Of a DNA stretch of 64,000 nt, positions 12,001-22,600 are shown piece by piece (the stretch's first letter is position 1; every line of letters starts with the position of its first letter). The stretch comes from Cyanophora paradoxa (taxonomy: Eukaryota > Glaucocystophyceae > Cyanophorales > Cyanophoraceae): the NCBI GenBank assembly GCA_004431415.1, contig QPMI01000449.1, positions 124,001 through 188,000 of the forward strand, in the 5' to 3' direction. Both the position numbers and the translations under genes were made by a program. A model generated the notes under the pieces. That model was given only the letters and a program-made list of their open reading frames with translations, had not been told where the DNA came from and did not search any database.

Positions 12001-15000
12001 CGTGCGCGGCCTGCCGCCAGGCCGTTGCCCCTCGCGGGGCGGTGATATTATCGCGGCCGCCCCGCGTGGTGATATATATAGGCCATAAGCTCACTGCAGT
12101 GCAAGCCTTGTTTGTACGGATATCGATGCGTCTGACGCGCGCGCCCTGGCGGACAGGCGGCCGCCGCGCGTGCAAGAGTACCTGCGGCGCGCCGCCCAGC
12201 GGCCACTCTCGCCCCAAGAACTCGAGGAGGTGCTTCAAACTCGAATGTCTCGTCGTATGTTCGTCGACTCCGATCCGCTGACCGAGCCGCGTTCCGAACA
12301 GCAATTCGAGACGACTCTGATTATGTCGGGGGCGACTGTGAGCGCCTACAACTCGAGCCAGGTGCCTTCAGCCTTTCGGGAGCCACATACGATTCGGCTT
12401 CGAAGCTCAAGCGAGCGTTCCTCCGTCTCAGATGAACATGAACAAGTACCTTATTTCCAGAGCGGTGAGCGAGCGCGCGCGCGGCCGCGGCCCTGCTGCG
12501 CTCGTCTCCAACCCCGCGCCCGCCCCTCCTTGACGCCGGCGCAGGCTCTGCTGGGGGTCTCTTGCGAGGAGGTCCGCCGGCCCCCCCCCCCCCCCCCCCC
12601 CCCCCCTCCTCCTCCTCCCCCCCTCCTCCCCCCCAAAATCGCAAGTCCCTCCGGCCATGCCTCCGTTTGAATGGCCACGCCTTCGCCGGTGTGCAGGGGG
12701 GGCCGATGGCGGCGATGTGCCTGTCGCGCGTCGCGCAGCTCACACTCTTCGGCGGCCGCCGCGACGACGCCGTCAAGTGGTGCGCTGGTTTAATTTGATC
12801 TGGCTGATCACAACTAGGAATTTGATAGGTTCTTGTTCGAATTTCTTGTTCCTATCTCCTATATACATAGCTATCTCCTGGCTATAGTTTCCGGTTCTAC
12901 GACGCCGTCAAGTGGTGCACGCGCGAGCGCGCGAGCGCCCCGCGGCCGATCGGCACTGGGCCTCCACCCACGCCTTCAAAGAGCGCATATTTTCCACTCT
13001 ATTTCAACATCGCTGCCTTCTACTACTAGTACTCCCTCCTTTCTCATTTCTAACGTTTCTGATTCGAATTCGAAGGGCGCACCTGGCGTGGGCCGTCGCG
13101 CGCGAGGTCAGATTCAGATTCAGATCAAATTCGGATCTGATCTGAGATCTGAGATCGGGTCCTACAGGTGGATTCCCCCCTCCTCTGGGGCTCGATCGCC
13201 ATCCCCCTCGCCTTCGCCCTCACCCTGTCCCTCGGTCCGAGATTTGATTCGATCCGAGATTTGATCCGAGATTTGATCCGAGATTTGATCCGGGCCGGGG
13301 CCAGACCACGTCGCGGCGGGCTCTGCGTGCGCGTTCTTCGCGGACCACGCATACTCCCAGAAGTGCGCTCCAGTTTCTTGCGCAATTATAACTATTCATA
13401 AGGTCTAGCCAGTTTCGTCTCGAGTAAGGCCTAGGGTTTAGCGCTCCTCACCCCGGCCCCACAATCTGAACCCCCCTGCACTCCAGCACGAGACCGGAGC
13501 TTTTAGTTCCCTATGACCGCATCCTCCTCAAGCTTCTGTTCTATGCGCATCCTTCCTCTAGAATGGACGCTCCCTCTGACAGCACCCTCCTGCGGATCTC
13601 AGCTCCCTCTGACAGCACCCTCCTCCTGTCCATAAATGCGCAGGGACATCTTCCTGCTCGCCGTCATCAACAGCGTGCGGGCCAACCTCGGGCTCCGGGG
13701 CGACCCCGCCACCGCCTTCTCCAACGGAGTCGCCAGCTTCCTCTCCGACCTCCGGGTCCGCCTGCGTGGTCCAGCTTATAAATGATTAGTTGCTGCTAGA
13801 GCTCTATTAAGAGAAAGCTTAAAGCTTTTATGAGCTTGATTCACTTGCCAAGTTGCAATCAAGACTGATCACGAGCTTGAATCACCGATATCGATGCGAC
13901 TACTTCTCGTCCCCCGCCCTAGGCCTACGCCTAGGCCTACGCCTTTGGCCTTACGCTTCCCAACCGAATCGGATCGATCCGGACTTGATCCCGCCCCCGC
14001 CCCCCGGCCCCCTCCCCGCCCCCGCGCAGCGGGTCCTCGAGAGCGTCGCTAACTAAAATGTATAGCGGCCATTAATGTATATAACTAAAAAGAGCTAGCG
14101 GTGGTCCGGGTTACTTGGACTTGGTTATATACATATCCTAGAGCTTGATCATGAGCTTAGGTTCCTCCCCGATGCGACTTCTCGTCCCCTGCCCTAGGCC
14201 TTGGCCCTTCCCAACCGAATCGAATCGATCCGGACTTGATCCCGCCCCGGCCCCCGGCCCCCGCCCCCGCGCAGCTGGTCATCGAGAGCGTCGCCAAGCA
14301 GCCCGACCTCGTCAGCGACTTCCTCGTGGTGCGCCCCGGGCCCGGGCCCGTTCATAACAGTTGGTTTGGTGAACTAGCTAGATCTAGAGTTTATAGTCTC
14401 GTATAGATCTGGTGCTTCGAGTTTCTAGTCTTCGCCCCGGGCCCGGGCTCGTTTATATTAGTTGGTTTGGTGAACTAGCTGTATAGTCTCGTCTATTCTC
14501 CATCGAACTAGCTATAGAACTAGCTATATATAGATCTGGTGCTTCGAGTCTCTGGTCTCGTACAGTCTCGTCTCTCTAGTCTCTAGACTTCCTCGTGGTG
14601 CGCACCGGCCCCGGGCCCGTTTATATTAGTTGGTTTGTTACCGGTGAACTAGCTAGAGTTTACAGTCTCGTATAGATCTGGTGCTTCGAGTTTCTAGTCT
14701 CGTCTCTCTAGTCTCTAGACGTCCCTGTGGTGCGCCTCGGGCCATATGCATGGCGGGCAGGGGAGGCTAGCGGGCCCAGAGGGGGAGGGGGAGTGGGGGC
14801 GGTGCGTGGTGCACCCTCGGCCGGTCTAGTTTGGCGCACTAGAGACTAGACCAGGCGCCCTGGGCCAGTTAAGTCTCTAGATCTAGTCTCGTCTAGTTTA
14901 GTTTGGTGAACTCGATCTAGAACCGAACTGGAGGCTGGGCGTTTCTCCGCCCTTCCGAAGCTCCCCGTGGTCCTCCCCGGGCCGGCGGGCCGGGGAGGCT

Positions 15001-16624
15001 AGCGTGCCTAGAGGGGGAGTTGCGCGGAACTAGTTTGGTTTGGTGGACTAGATCTAGAATCTTCTAGATCGTACGTGGTGCGGCCTGGGCCGGTCTAGAT
15101 CTAGTTTGGTGAGCTAGATATAGAATCAATCGAGCGGCTGGACGTTTCTCCGCCCTTAAGCTTTTTGGCGGTGCGGCCTCTAAGCTTAAGCGCCGTATAG
15201 AGGCGGGGAGAATAGAGGCGAGGCGCTCGCCCATCCAAACTCGGCCGCGGGCCGAAAATCTTTCACTTCAAATTCGTGCATCTGACGCGGCGCCAGCTCA
15301 CGAACACAGTCGCCCTCATGGGGTACACCAGCATGGTGGACCCCGCCGCGGCCCTGGAGGGGTACGAGGACTTCCTCGCCACGCGCGCGAGCAACTTCAA
15401 CGCGAACGTTCGCCTGCAGGTGCCCCTACCCCCCCCCCAACACTTTGAATACGCTTGAGATTGAGCTAAGATATATACAAGTTTCACTGGGCTTAAGAGG
15501 GGCGCGCCCCCTCCTTTGATTAAGCTTTGAGCTCTAGCTTCGAGGTAGACTAGGGAGGAGAGGCCGCGGCCCCTGACCTTTGTTGCCGTGCGCAGGCCCT
15601 CGCCGCCGGCGCCCACGCGGAAGCAAGCCCGGCCCCCCACCCCCGCTTCAAGGCTTTCCGGCACTGCGTTTATAATTACACGTTGTTTTCGCTCGCGATC
15701 GCAGGCTCTTTGGCGGGGGCGGGGCGTGAAGGCGCGCGCCCGCGACGGGCGGAGCCTGGCGCGCCTGGCGGCCGACGCCTGCAGGCTGGTGGGGAAGGCC
15801 CGGGGCACGGACATCGCCGGGCGCCTGTCCGAGTTCTCGGTGCGCGGCAGAGTCCGCCGAACTCTGCCAGGCAGAGTTCGTCGAACTCTGCCAGGCAGAG
15901 CTCAATGCCTAGGCCGCCTCCCGCTTTAAGATTTGGCGCCGCGCACAATTTTCCGCTCATGCATGCGCAGGAACCCTTCTGGAACGCCACCTTCGTGGCG
16001 TATCTTTGCCTCCTCCAAAACGCCGCCGACCGCGCGGGGCCGCCCCCGCTGCCGGCGGCCGTGCTGGTGCCCTGCATTGCGCCGGCGGCCCCCGGGACGG
16101 CCGAGGGCACGCCGCCCCGCGATCGGAAGGCGTCCGCGGGCCAGCCGGCGCCCGAGCCGACGGGCGACGAGCTGCGGGCCGCTGTCCGCGCGGGCTGCCA
16201 CTTCTTCTCGGGCGCTATGGTCCGCCCCCCGAATCCATCCGCCCGAGTCCCGTTAACGTTTTAGTTTGCCTTCGCATAAATTTTCTTGACGGGAACCGAA
16301 CCGCAGTCCCGGGTCTACGCGGTCCGGTCGCTGGCGGAGATCGCGGCTGGCGTGGGCCACTCGGCCAAGGGCAGCTATTCGAAGGCGCTCCGGTGCTTCG
16401 CGCGCGCGGCCGGCATGGCGCGCGCCACCGGCCAGCCCCGCGACACCGCGCGGGCGCTCCTGCTGCAGGCGGCGCACACAGAGGCGGCCGGCGAGCGCGC
16501 CGCGCTGGCCGCCTCGGCCGCCGCCGCCGCCTCTCAGTCCGGGGACCAGGTCTTTTCGGGGCTGGCCCGGCGCGTCGCTGCCGCCTGCGCGGGCCCGGGG
16601 GCCGGCCTCGCCAACTTGCTTTGA
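1..16624 (+). CDS. Soluble adenylyl cyclase (ADCY10-like), 5' partial, about 40 exons
   Basis: Spliced exons give a 10-type (soluble) adenylyl cyclase, which makes cAMP from ATP. The 5' end is outside the window. A first class III cyclase domain shows YGGEVLCFLGDGLLVFWP with the metal-binding Asp kept, assembled across introns at about 205-420, then FIAGPAVEEAGGA (1060-1105) and ALGAIKTGEVAV (1205-1240). The second cyclase domain runs from about 1950 to 3390. A P-loop NTPase follows (GTSGTGKST split by an intron near 3933/4013; Walker B PILLVFED near 6580-6600, continuing DAHHADS). Alpha-helical repeat exons continue to the stop at 16622-16624, including LHLRLARHHE and VLAYHYELAGERGHACLFLE. 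Domain order matches vertebrate soluble cyclase. Introns are GT-AG with C-rich 3' ends. Family assignment is strong; individual exon ends are approximate and some weak exons between 12 and 14 kb are uncertain. Confidence 0.85.
70..1750 (+). other. First class III cyclase domain (C1) exons
   Basis: Exon fragments encode, in order, an LIEELCKIINGAF helix, the EIEVVEKYGGEVLCFL strand, GDGLLVFWP, RAAAAVLCALEIQE, VFSEACTGMGASDLRLRVAVA, EFQEYFCGIGG, MVHFIAGPAVEEAGGA and ALGAIKTGEVAVCASAATHL. This is the expected succession for the C1 domain of soluble adenylyl cyclases. The upstream strand carrying the first catalytic Asp lies before base 1, so catalytic competence cannot be judged completely. Confidence 0.8.
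1950..3390 (+). other. Second cyclase domain (C2) exons
   Basis: Exons read TRFLSEFRVVSVL, FMKLEGLDPSQASVQRAVQG, AVLYSHEGSLRQIVLD, DKGLVFIAVFGLWPF, AVDMQASMRAMGVKTHVG, ITTGLVFCTFG, VGSARRSEFSVFG, VVNRA, then MSKAEGGVFVDEKTCEACRA, MEFVGHFKIKGAEDK and VPVYRPVVRQGTLARSQTMS. The GSLRQ and GLVFIAVFG segments are typical of the C2 domain of soluble cyclases. The domain is chopped into about a dozen small exons. Confidence 0.8.
2985..3055 (+). repeat. Tandem GATCAAATCCG-type intron repeat
   Basis: An 11-base unit (GATCAAATCCG, with variant GATCAAATCTGGGTC) is repeated several times inside an intron. Related GATC-rich blocks occur in other introns of the same gene at 4270-4305, 4885-4948 and 13230-13290 (AGATTTGATCCG repeated). 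Confidence 0.7.
4560..6290 (+). other. Low-complexity Pro/Ser/Arg insert with R-R-x-S sites in the NTPase region
   Basis: Between the P-loop exons (to about 4370) and the Walker B exon (6498-6601) several open, low-complexity exons are inserted. They carry seven basophilic kinase-like sites: RRRSIA (about 4860), RRRSSA (5107), RRRSLA (5224), RRRSVA (5585), RRESNG (5790), RRESNA (6198) and RRVSQI (6260). Human soluble cyclase has no such insert as far as I recall. Because a cyclase feeds PKA, feedback phosphorylation is a natural inference. Exon joins here are less certain than in conserved parts. Confidence 0.5.
9165..15120 (+). repeat. Intronic decayed exon duplicates and short tandem repeats in the cyclase gene
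   Basis: Introns contain damaged copies of neighbouring exons. Examples: 9191-9230 copies the exon at 9405-9440; 10076-10105 copies 9947-9975; 10527-10570 copies 10371-10420; 12897-12925 copies 12764-12790; 14024-14050 copies 14271-14300; 14586-14615 and 14717-14745 copy the exon end at 14318-14345. The 14340-15120 intron is built from repeated blocks sharing GTTGGTTTGGTGAACTAGCT and GATCTGGTGCTTCGAG. The 10735-11060 intron repeats a CGCCCGTACACTAAAC block. Confidence 0.7.
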
Positions 16625-17181
16625 CCATTGAATCGACGACGCAGTTTTCAATAACGTAGTGCAGTCGCTTAGGGGCAGTTCAATACTATACATATCGACA
16701 GCTGCAGTGTGAAGAACAGTTCGGCATTTGCAAACAATAGTAGAAGTGTATGGATCATGATCATGATGATGCCAGCAATGGACTCGATCAGTGAATTTCG
16801 CACATGTACACGACCGCCTCCCGGACGTCATGATCATCCTCGGGGCGTGCGTGCGCGCCGGAGAACTCGAGGTCAAGGGCTGCGCGGCCGGGGCGGGGCC
16901 AAGTGAGAGAGATGGCTGCAAGGGCTGGGTGATCATGAGAGAGCGGGGCGCCCGCTCGCCTCGAGCTCGGAGGGACGCGGGGGAGGCCACGTGCACGGCC
17001 GCGGAAGCGGGGGCGCTCGGGGGAAGCTCCGCGCCCTCCCAGCGGGATCAATCCCCGCCGGGAAAGAAAGCTCGAGTTCAGGACGAGCCGCTGGAGCCCA
17101 GGAAGGGCAGCGAGTCCAGGAGGAAAGCGAGTCTAGGAGGCCTAGGGCGGCGGGGGCCATCGGGGTGACCGGCACGGCATC
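16625..17181. other. Intergenic, no gene recognised
   Basis: After the cyclase stop the sequence becomes locally AT-rich (16625-16810) with a TGATCATGATCATGATGATG stretch. It then returns to high GC. Open frames exist on both strands but none has a recognisable motif. Confidence 0.4.
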
Positions 17182-17719
17182 AGCGCCGCGCCGCCGGCCT
17201 TCCACAACCCCTCGAGCCGCGGCAGACTCGCCGCAGGCGGCGCACTTTCCGCAGGTCGACCCGCGCCTCTCGCTTGGCGGGCGCGGCCGCGGGCGATGGG
17301 GCGCGGACGGCGGCCATAGCGCGGAGCTTCGCCTCTATCGGCAGGCAGAAGAAGGGCTCATCGCTGCTCACGTCCTCCTGCCCGAACGCCAGCTGCACGA
17401 TGCGCAGAGGAGCGCGTCCGGCAAGTCGACGAGGCCCGCATGCGGGTCGAGATGCCGAGGACTGATACGCGTGGACCGCTCTGTCAGCCTCGGGCAGCCT
17501 GCGGAAAGGCACGAGAGCGCGAACCTTCACTTCGGGCCCATGGCGAGCCATGGCCCATGGCGTGCGGGCCCTCGCGACCGTCAGCGCACGCCGAGCAGTC
17601 CGCCTTGTCCACGCGCCGGCGCCTAGCTCCCCCTCTTCATCGAGATGTGCACCTGTACCCCGACCTCGCGGCTTGGCCGGGCTTGCCCCGACTTGGCAGG
17701 GTTGCGGGCGCCTCAGCAC
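17180..17719 (-). CDS. Possible hypothetical protein, 179 aa open frame
   Basis: An uninterrupted minus-strand frame begins at an ATG 62 bases from the divergent ZMAT5-like gene. Its central part (APLRIVQLAFGQEDVSSDEP and FFCLPIEAKLRAMAAVRA) looks more protein-like than its ends, which are Arg/Pro-rich like random GC-rich frames. Splice sites (for example an acceptor TTTCCGCAG in the middle) may mean only part is coding. I recognise no family; it may be a chance frame. Confidence 0.25.
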   Translation of the reverse strand: MLRRPQPCQVGASPAKPRGRGTGAHLDEEGELGAGAWTRRTARRALTVARARTPWAMARHGPEVKVRALVPFRRLPEADRAVHAYQSSASRPACGPRRLAGRAPLRIVQLAFGQEDVSSDEPFFCLPIEAKLRAMAAVRAPSPAAAPAKREARVDLRKVRRLRRVCRGSRGCGRPAARR

Positions 17720-17781
17720 GCCTCAGCAAGCTCTAAGTCCGCAGCGCAGCTTCGCGCGGCCTCGGCCGCGAACATCCTGGA

Positions 17782-18546
17782 ATGGGGCGGCGCACGTACT
17801 ACTGCGACTACTGCGACAGGAGCTTCCAGGACAACATCGTCTCGCGCAAGCGCCACCTGGACAGCGCGAGCCACCAGGCCGCCGTGCGGGCGCACTACGA
17901 TCTGTTCAAAGACCCGCTGGAGGCCCTACGCTCCGAGGCTGCGAAGCCCATGTGCCAGATGTGGTTCCGTTCGGGCGCCTGCACGTACGGTGCGCTCGGC
18001 CCTCGCGCTCGCTCAGGGCCTGCGGGTTCCCGACCGCTCCCGCGCGCTCTGCAGGCCCGCGGTGCAAGTACAAGCACACCATGATCGATCTCGGTGCGCG
18101 ATGCGTCGCTTTCCATTCCTCGCTGCGCGCTGACGTTGTCCGCAGCGTCGCTCCCGTGCGCCGTCGCCGTGTTCTTCGGTCCTCATCCTCCTTCGCTAAT
18201 CGTGCGCCGCGCAGGCCGCCCGTCGTGCAGGAAGAATCCCTTCCAGGTGCTTAGCGTCGCTCCCCGAGCCGTCTCGTCCCACTTCCCGATATTCCCTCAC
18301 GGGCGCGCGCACGCAGGCCCCTGGGTTCGCGTGGAGAAGCGCAGACCGCTCGCGAAGCCGAAGGACGAGCCCGCTGAGCCCCCGGCGCCCACTCCGGCGC
18401 CCGCCAAGCGACCAGCCACCGGCCCTGTACCCCTCTGGATGATCGCGGCGGAGAGCGGCGTACTCCCCAGCGACCTGCCGCCCAGCATGCACCCGCCGCC
18501 CCCGGGCGGCTGGGTTCTCCAGGGCCCGCCCGCGGAGTGGGGCTGA
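17782..18546 (+). CDS. ZMAT5: ZMAT5/U11-U12 snRNP 20K zinc-finger protein
   Basis: The ATG at 17782 opens a U1-C-type C2H2 finger (YYCDYCDRSFQDNIVSRKRH), followed across an intron (17990-18054) by a CCCH finger CQMWFRSGACTYGPRCKYKH with C-x8-C-x5-C-x3-H spacing. The last exon ends PLWMIAAESG...LPPSMHPPPPGGWVLQ and a C-terminal WG, matching the conserved tail of the 20-kDa protein of the U11/U12 di-snRNP. This family acts in recognition of U12-type introns by the minor spliceosome in the nucleus. Exon ends between 18092 and 18320 are uncertain because the reading phases do not join simply; one small exon near 18215-18246 is likely. Confidence 0.8.
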
Positions 18547-20591
18547 AGCCGCCGCCCCCTCAACATCGGCTCGACACTCCTCTCGGAGAGGCACATTCAC
18601 CCGCTCCCTTCGGCGCCGGGTACGCTCCGGCCCGTCTCCCGCTCGAGCCGTGAGACGATCTCCCGTGCCTGACGAAAGATTGCGGCGCGGTTTCCGTGCG
18701 CAGAACGTGGCTCTCTTTCGGCCCTACGGGACCCGCGAACCGCAATCGATATCGGCGCCGGCCCGCTCCCTCTCCGCTCCTAATCCAGCGGGACTAGCCC
18801 CCACCCCCTCGCACGTCTATCAGTCCAGCGGGCCCAGTTTTGGCTGCCACTCGCTCCGCCGCGCGCCGAGGGCCGGGCGGGCCCTCGGAACTCGCCCGCC
18901 CCCTCTCCCTCCGCCCCCGCTCCCCCCCGTTTCCACACGATTCAATCGAATCCGACGGCACACGCGCCGAGGGCGAGAAGTACAAGGAAGGGAAAGCGAC
19001 AAGTTGAAGGCGGGCGGGAAGTGGTAGGGAAGGCGAGGGGGCCAGGGGCGGCGCGGGAGAACGGGATCGTGATCGGGGCGGCGCGGGCCCGATCGCGAGG
19101 CCTAGAAAGGGCCATGATCGGAGGGGGAGAAGGGCACTGGCCGGGACGAGGGGCCGGGAGGAGGGGCCATGATGATAGGACGGGCCCCGCAGGGGGGAGG
19201 GGCGGGCGGGGGGGGGGGGGGGGGGGGGTGGAGGAGGAGGAGGAGGAGGAGGCGGGGGTGGGTGGGGGGTGGAAGAGGTCGTTGGTCGTTGAGGGAAGAG
19301 GGCAGCGGGCCCAGGGAACTCCGTACCCCTTCGAATTCCCCCCCCCCCAAAAAAATCAAAAGTAACCAAAAAGAGTACATCGACCCCGCGCCGCGCTGCG
19401 CAGGCGTCATATTCGCGAGGAGCCCGTCGCAAGCTTTCTAATGACCCCCATATCGCGAGGCCTGGGGAGGGGGGTACAGGCAACTTTCGCACCTGCCCCG
19501 CGGCATGCCGCACACCGTTGAAACGGGCGCGTTGCGGCGAATCCGACGGCGACGGGCGCAAGGCGCGGCGGGCCCGGCGGCCCCGTCGTCCAGGGGTACA
19601 CCTGACAAGCTGCTGGGGGCCTGTCAGACCCCTGCAGAACCAAGCCGGGGGCGAGCGCACCCGTGCCACCCGACGGTTAGAAGCTCTCTCGGACAATGAG
19701 ACTCTGTGTAATTGATGGGCGGCGCCCGCAGGGAGGGGCAGAGGGGCGGATCGTCGTGACGAGAGCGGAATTCGCGTCCGGTCCACGTCGATGGGACGTA
19801 CTCCGGGAGCGGAACCTGCGATCGACCGTGTGCAGACCCTAGCAAAGCGATCGCCGCGGCGCCCGCGCGTTCGAAGACGCCGCGAAGCGCCCGTCCGCCG
19901 CAATTCGTAACCGAGCCGGCGCCGCCACGTTTCAGCGCCGGCACGGGCGGCGGTGCGAGGTCGGCAGTGACTCTGCACACGAATCCTGCGGCACGGGCAA
20001 GCACGCCAGTCAGCCGGGAGCGCAGCCCGCCGCGACGGCGAGCGCCAAACCACCGCGCTGAGACCGGCGGGCTCTCGCGGCCTCGACCTGTGCGCTCCAC
20101 AACCGCACCTCACCATTTCAAGTTTGAGAGCCGTTGATCTGCGGCAGTATCGGGCGTCTACGTCAGATGCGCCTGAGACCGCGCCACTCGCACGGCCGAC
20201 CGGCAGGGCGGACCGTGAATGGCTTCAGCATGTCTCACGCTGCTCGGCACGTCTGCGTGGCTTGCTTGTTCCGATTTGTTGAATTTTGTTCGCGGCGACG
20301 GGTACGAGAGACACGCCAGCGAGGACTCGAGCGCCTCAGCGAACGAGTGCGCGGCGCGTACGTGCGAGCGCAGGAGTCATCTTAAGCGAGCGCGCAAGGG
20401 CAAGGCTCAGGTGCGGCGGGCGAGGGCCGTTGTGCCTCCTGTCAACACGGCTCGCTCGGCCCGCGCGACGCCCGCTGATCCCCAGAGAGCCCAGATCGGC
20501 GCGGGGAAGGAGTTAGAGCACAGAAATCCGCTCGGAAGCGAGCGCGCTACAGGAAAACACGGGTGGGGACTGGTGCCGCGGGCACGCGACG
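18547..20591. other. Long intergenic stretch without a supported gene
   Basis: Contains a G-rich low-complexity block (19195-19270, runs of G followed by GGA repeats), an AT-rich spot near 19345-19375, and otherwise GC-rich unique sequence. Long open frames on the minus strand here are proline/arginine-rich and follow the base composition, so I do not call them genes. Confidence 0.4.
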
Positions 20592-20647
20592 TTGACGCCC
20601 GCTGAACTTCAGAACTGCGTGCGCAGATCCATCGGGAGCAGCCGGCA

Positions 20648-22203
20648 ATGCTGGGACGCAAGCTTAAGGGTGGGCGCGCGGCGAAGCGGGCCCGCGTCGA
20701 AGAGCTCGACCTCGAGCCAGCTGCAGCGGCAGCCGCGCCTCCAGAAGCGTCAGGTGCATTCGATGCGCTGCCGGACGCGTTGATGGGTGAAGTCTTCAAA
20801 ACGCTCGGGCTGCGGGAGAGCTGGCCCCTGCGCGGCGTGTGCAGGTCCGATCTGCATGCGCTGCAGCTGCCTGCCGCGGCTGCCCTTCGTAGCTGAGGGC
20901 TCAGGATCGCAGGCGGTGGCGACGAGTCGTCGAGGAGACGCAGTGGGCGAGCTTGGAGCTGCGCGTCAAGGACGCGAGCTGCGGGCCGTGCCCAAGGACG
21001 CGGGCAAGGAGCGGGACGTCGTTGAGGGCGCGCACCCTCGTCTCCGCTCCTCGGGAAGCGGAAGCTGCTGCTCGCCAGCGGCAGCAGCGTTGCGATCACG
21101 ATCGAGCGGGCGTCCCAGCAAGCGGCGGAGGTTACGTGCAGCGTCCTCAAGCTTGCAGCCGCCACTCAGCCGCGGGAGGTGGCTGTCAAGCTGCTCAAAG
21201 GATCGACATCGGTCGCCAATGACGAAGGCCCAGCCGATTTCGACGAGCATTTCCTTCGCGGCCTCGAGCTTGGAGTGCTGCGCGCACTGCGGCCGCCGAA
21301 GAAGGCGGCCAGCCGTCTCGAGAGTCTCAGCGTCTGCCTCGACCCCGACAGCGAAGAAGGAGAGTGGGGCGGGTGGCCGTCGGCGTCCGCCGCCGAGCTG
21401 CGGGCCGCCCTCGCCCCCTTCGGCGCTAGCGCTCTTCGCTCCCTCGGGATTTTCGTCGACGACTCCGAAGCCGCGGCCGCCGTCGCCGCCGCCTGTCCCC
21501 TGCTCCGCTCCGTCCGCCTCCAGCCGAAACAAGTTTCGGATGGGGGCGGTTCGTGGGAAGCCGGGGCTTCGGACGTGATGGCGGCCCTGGCTCCCCTCGC
21601 GCACCTCGAGGAGCTGGTGATCGAGTACCCCGACCGCTATATCGGAGACGGTTGGACCCGGGGACTCGACATCAGCGATGGGCTGGTGGCGCTGGCGGAC
21701 GGCGCCGCTGGGAAGACACTGCGGACCATATCGTTTCCGTCTGAGAGGGGGCTCGTAAAGTGCGCGACTAGCTATAGAACTCGACTCAACTCATAAACAT
21801 ACATGTAGAGCTGTAGCTAGCTATATAGGAGCGCAGTCGCGTTTCTTGCTGATACCCCACAATGCAGAAACGACGCTCTTCGTGCACTACAACGCTTGCC
21901 GAATCTGGAATCCATCTCTTGGCTGAGAGTGCGCGCGCAAATCGCTCTCGCTTTCGCCTCGCCATGCATATATGTGTCCACGTATATCAACGCTAACGTC
22001 GACCTTCACGCAGATCTGCGTTTACCCAGGGATGTATTCGTCCGAGGGTGTACAGGCGGGGGGGATCCTGGCCATCGGACGCGTCACGCGGCTGCGAAGT
22101 GTTGGCCTGATTGTCGATCTCGGGGACCCGCCCGTCCTGCAAGCCCTCACGGTGGCGCTCTCCGCCCTGCCCCGCCTCGAGTCGCTGGGTCTGGAGCTGG
22201 ACG
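20648..22203 (+). CDS. F-box/LRR-like protein (paralogue 1), possibly truncated
   Basis: Exon 1 (20648-20844) encodes a Lys/Arg-rich start and an F-box-like motif ALPDALMGEVFKTLGLRESW. Exon 2 starts at 20913 (RRWRRVVEETQWASLELRVK) and continues as leucine-rich repeats such as LRAALAPFGASALRSLGIFV and ACPLLRSVRLQP to about 21754. Exon 3 (from 21868) reads ALRALQRLPNLESISWL, and exon 4 (22014-22203) carries LRSVGLIVDLGDPP and LSALPRLESLGLELD. The gene is colinear with the minus-strand gene at 44.2-46.8 kb. Exon 2 needs a frame change near 21000-21060, and I find no counterpart of that gene's last exon, so this copy may be truncated or decaying. F-box proteins usually present substrates to SCF ubiquitin ligases; that role is inferred. 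Confidence 0.55.
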
Positions 22204-22600
22204 GTGGGTCCAGCTGCCGCCGCCGCCGCCGCCGCTGCCGCTGCCCCGCGCTACAAAGACGTGTACAAAGACGCCCTGCAGGGCGTGGGAGGAGGGGGAT
22301 GGGCGATGGGGGTTGGGGGAAGCGGGGCATTCGGGGAGGCGAACTGTTGACGGGCCGGGGGGCGGACGAGGGTAAAGGGAAGGGGAGGCAAATAGAGCCT
22401 CGGAGCGCTCGGCGCGGCTTCAAGCCTGCGCGAGAACACAATAACATCGTAAGGACAGAGCACAAGCCCCGGGGCCGGAAACAACACACACCGGTGCAGG
22501 TGCTTCCTAAATTGAAGGAGGGCGCCGGCGTGGCCGGGGGCCGCGACTCGTAGAACCCCGCCCCCGCCGCGGGATGAGCGAGCCGTGGGCGCGGCCCGCC

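Noticed and set aside
12580-12620. Long poly-C run as a functional element
   Set aside because: Consistent with the C-rich intron 3' tracts found throughout; no separate evidence.
18794-20116. 440-codon minus-strand open frame
   Set aside because: Composition follows the GC-rich template (long Pro and Arg runs over a G/C tract); no motif or plausible neighbour support.
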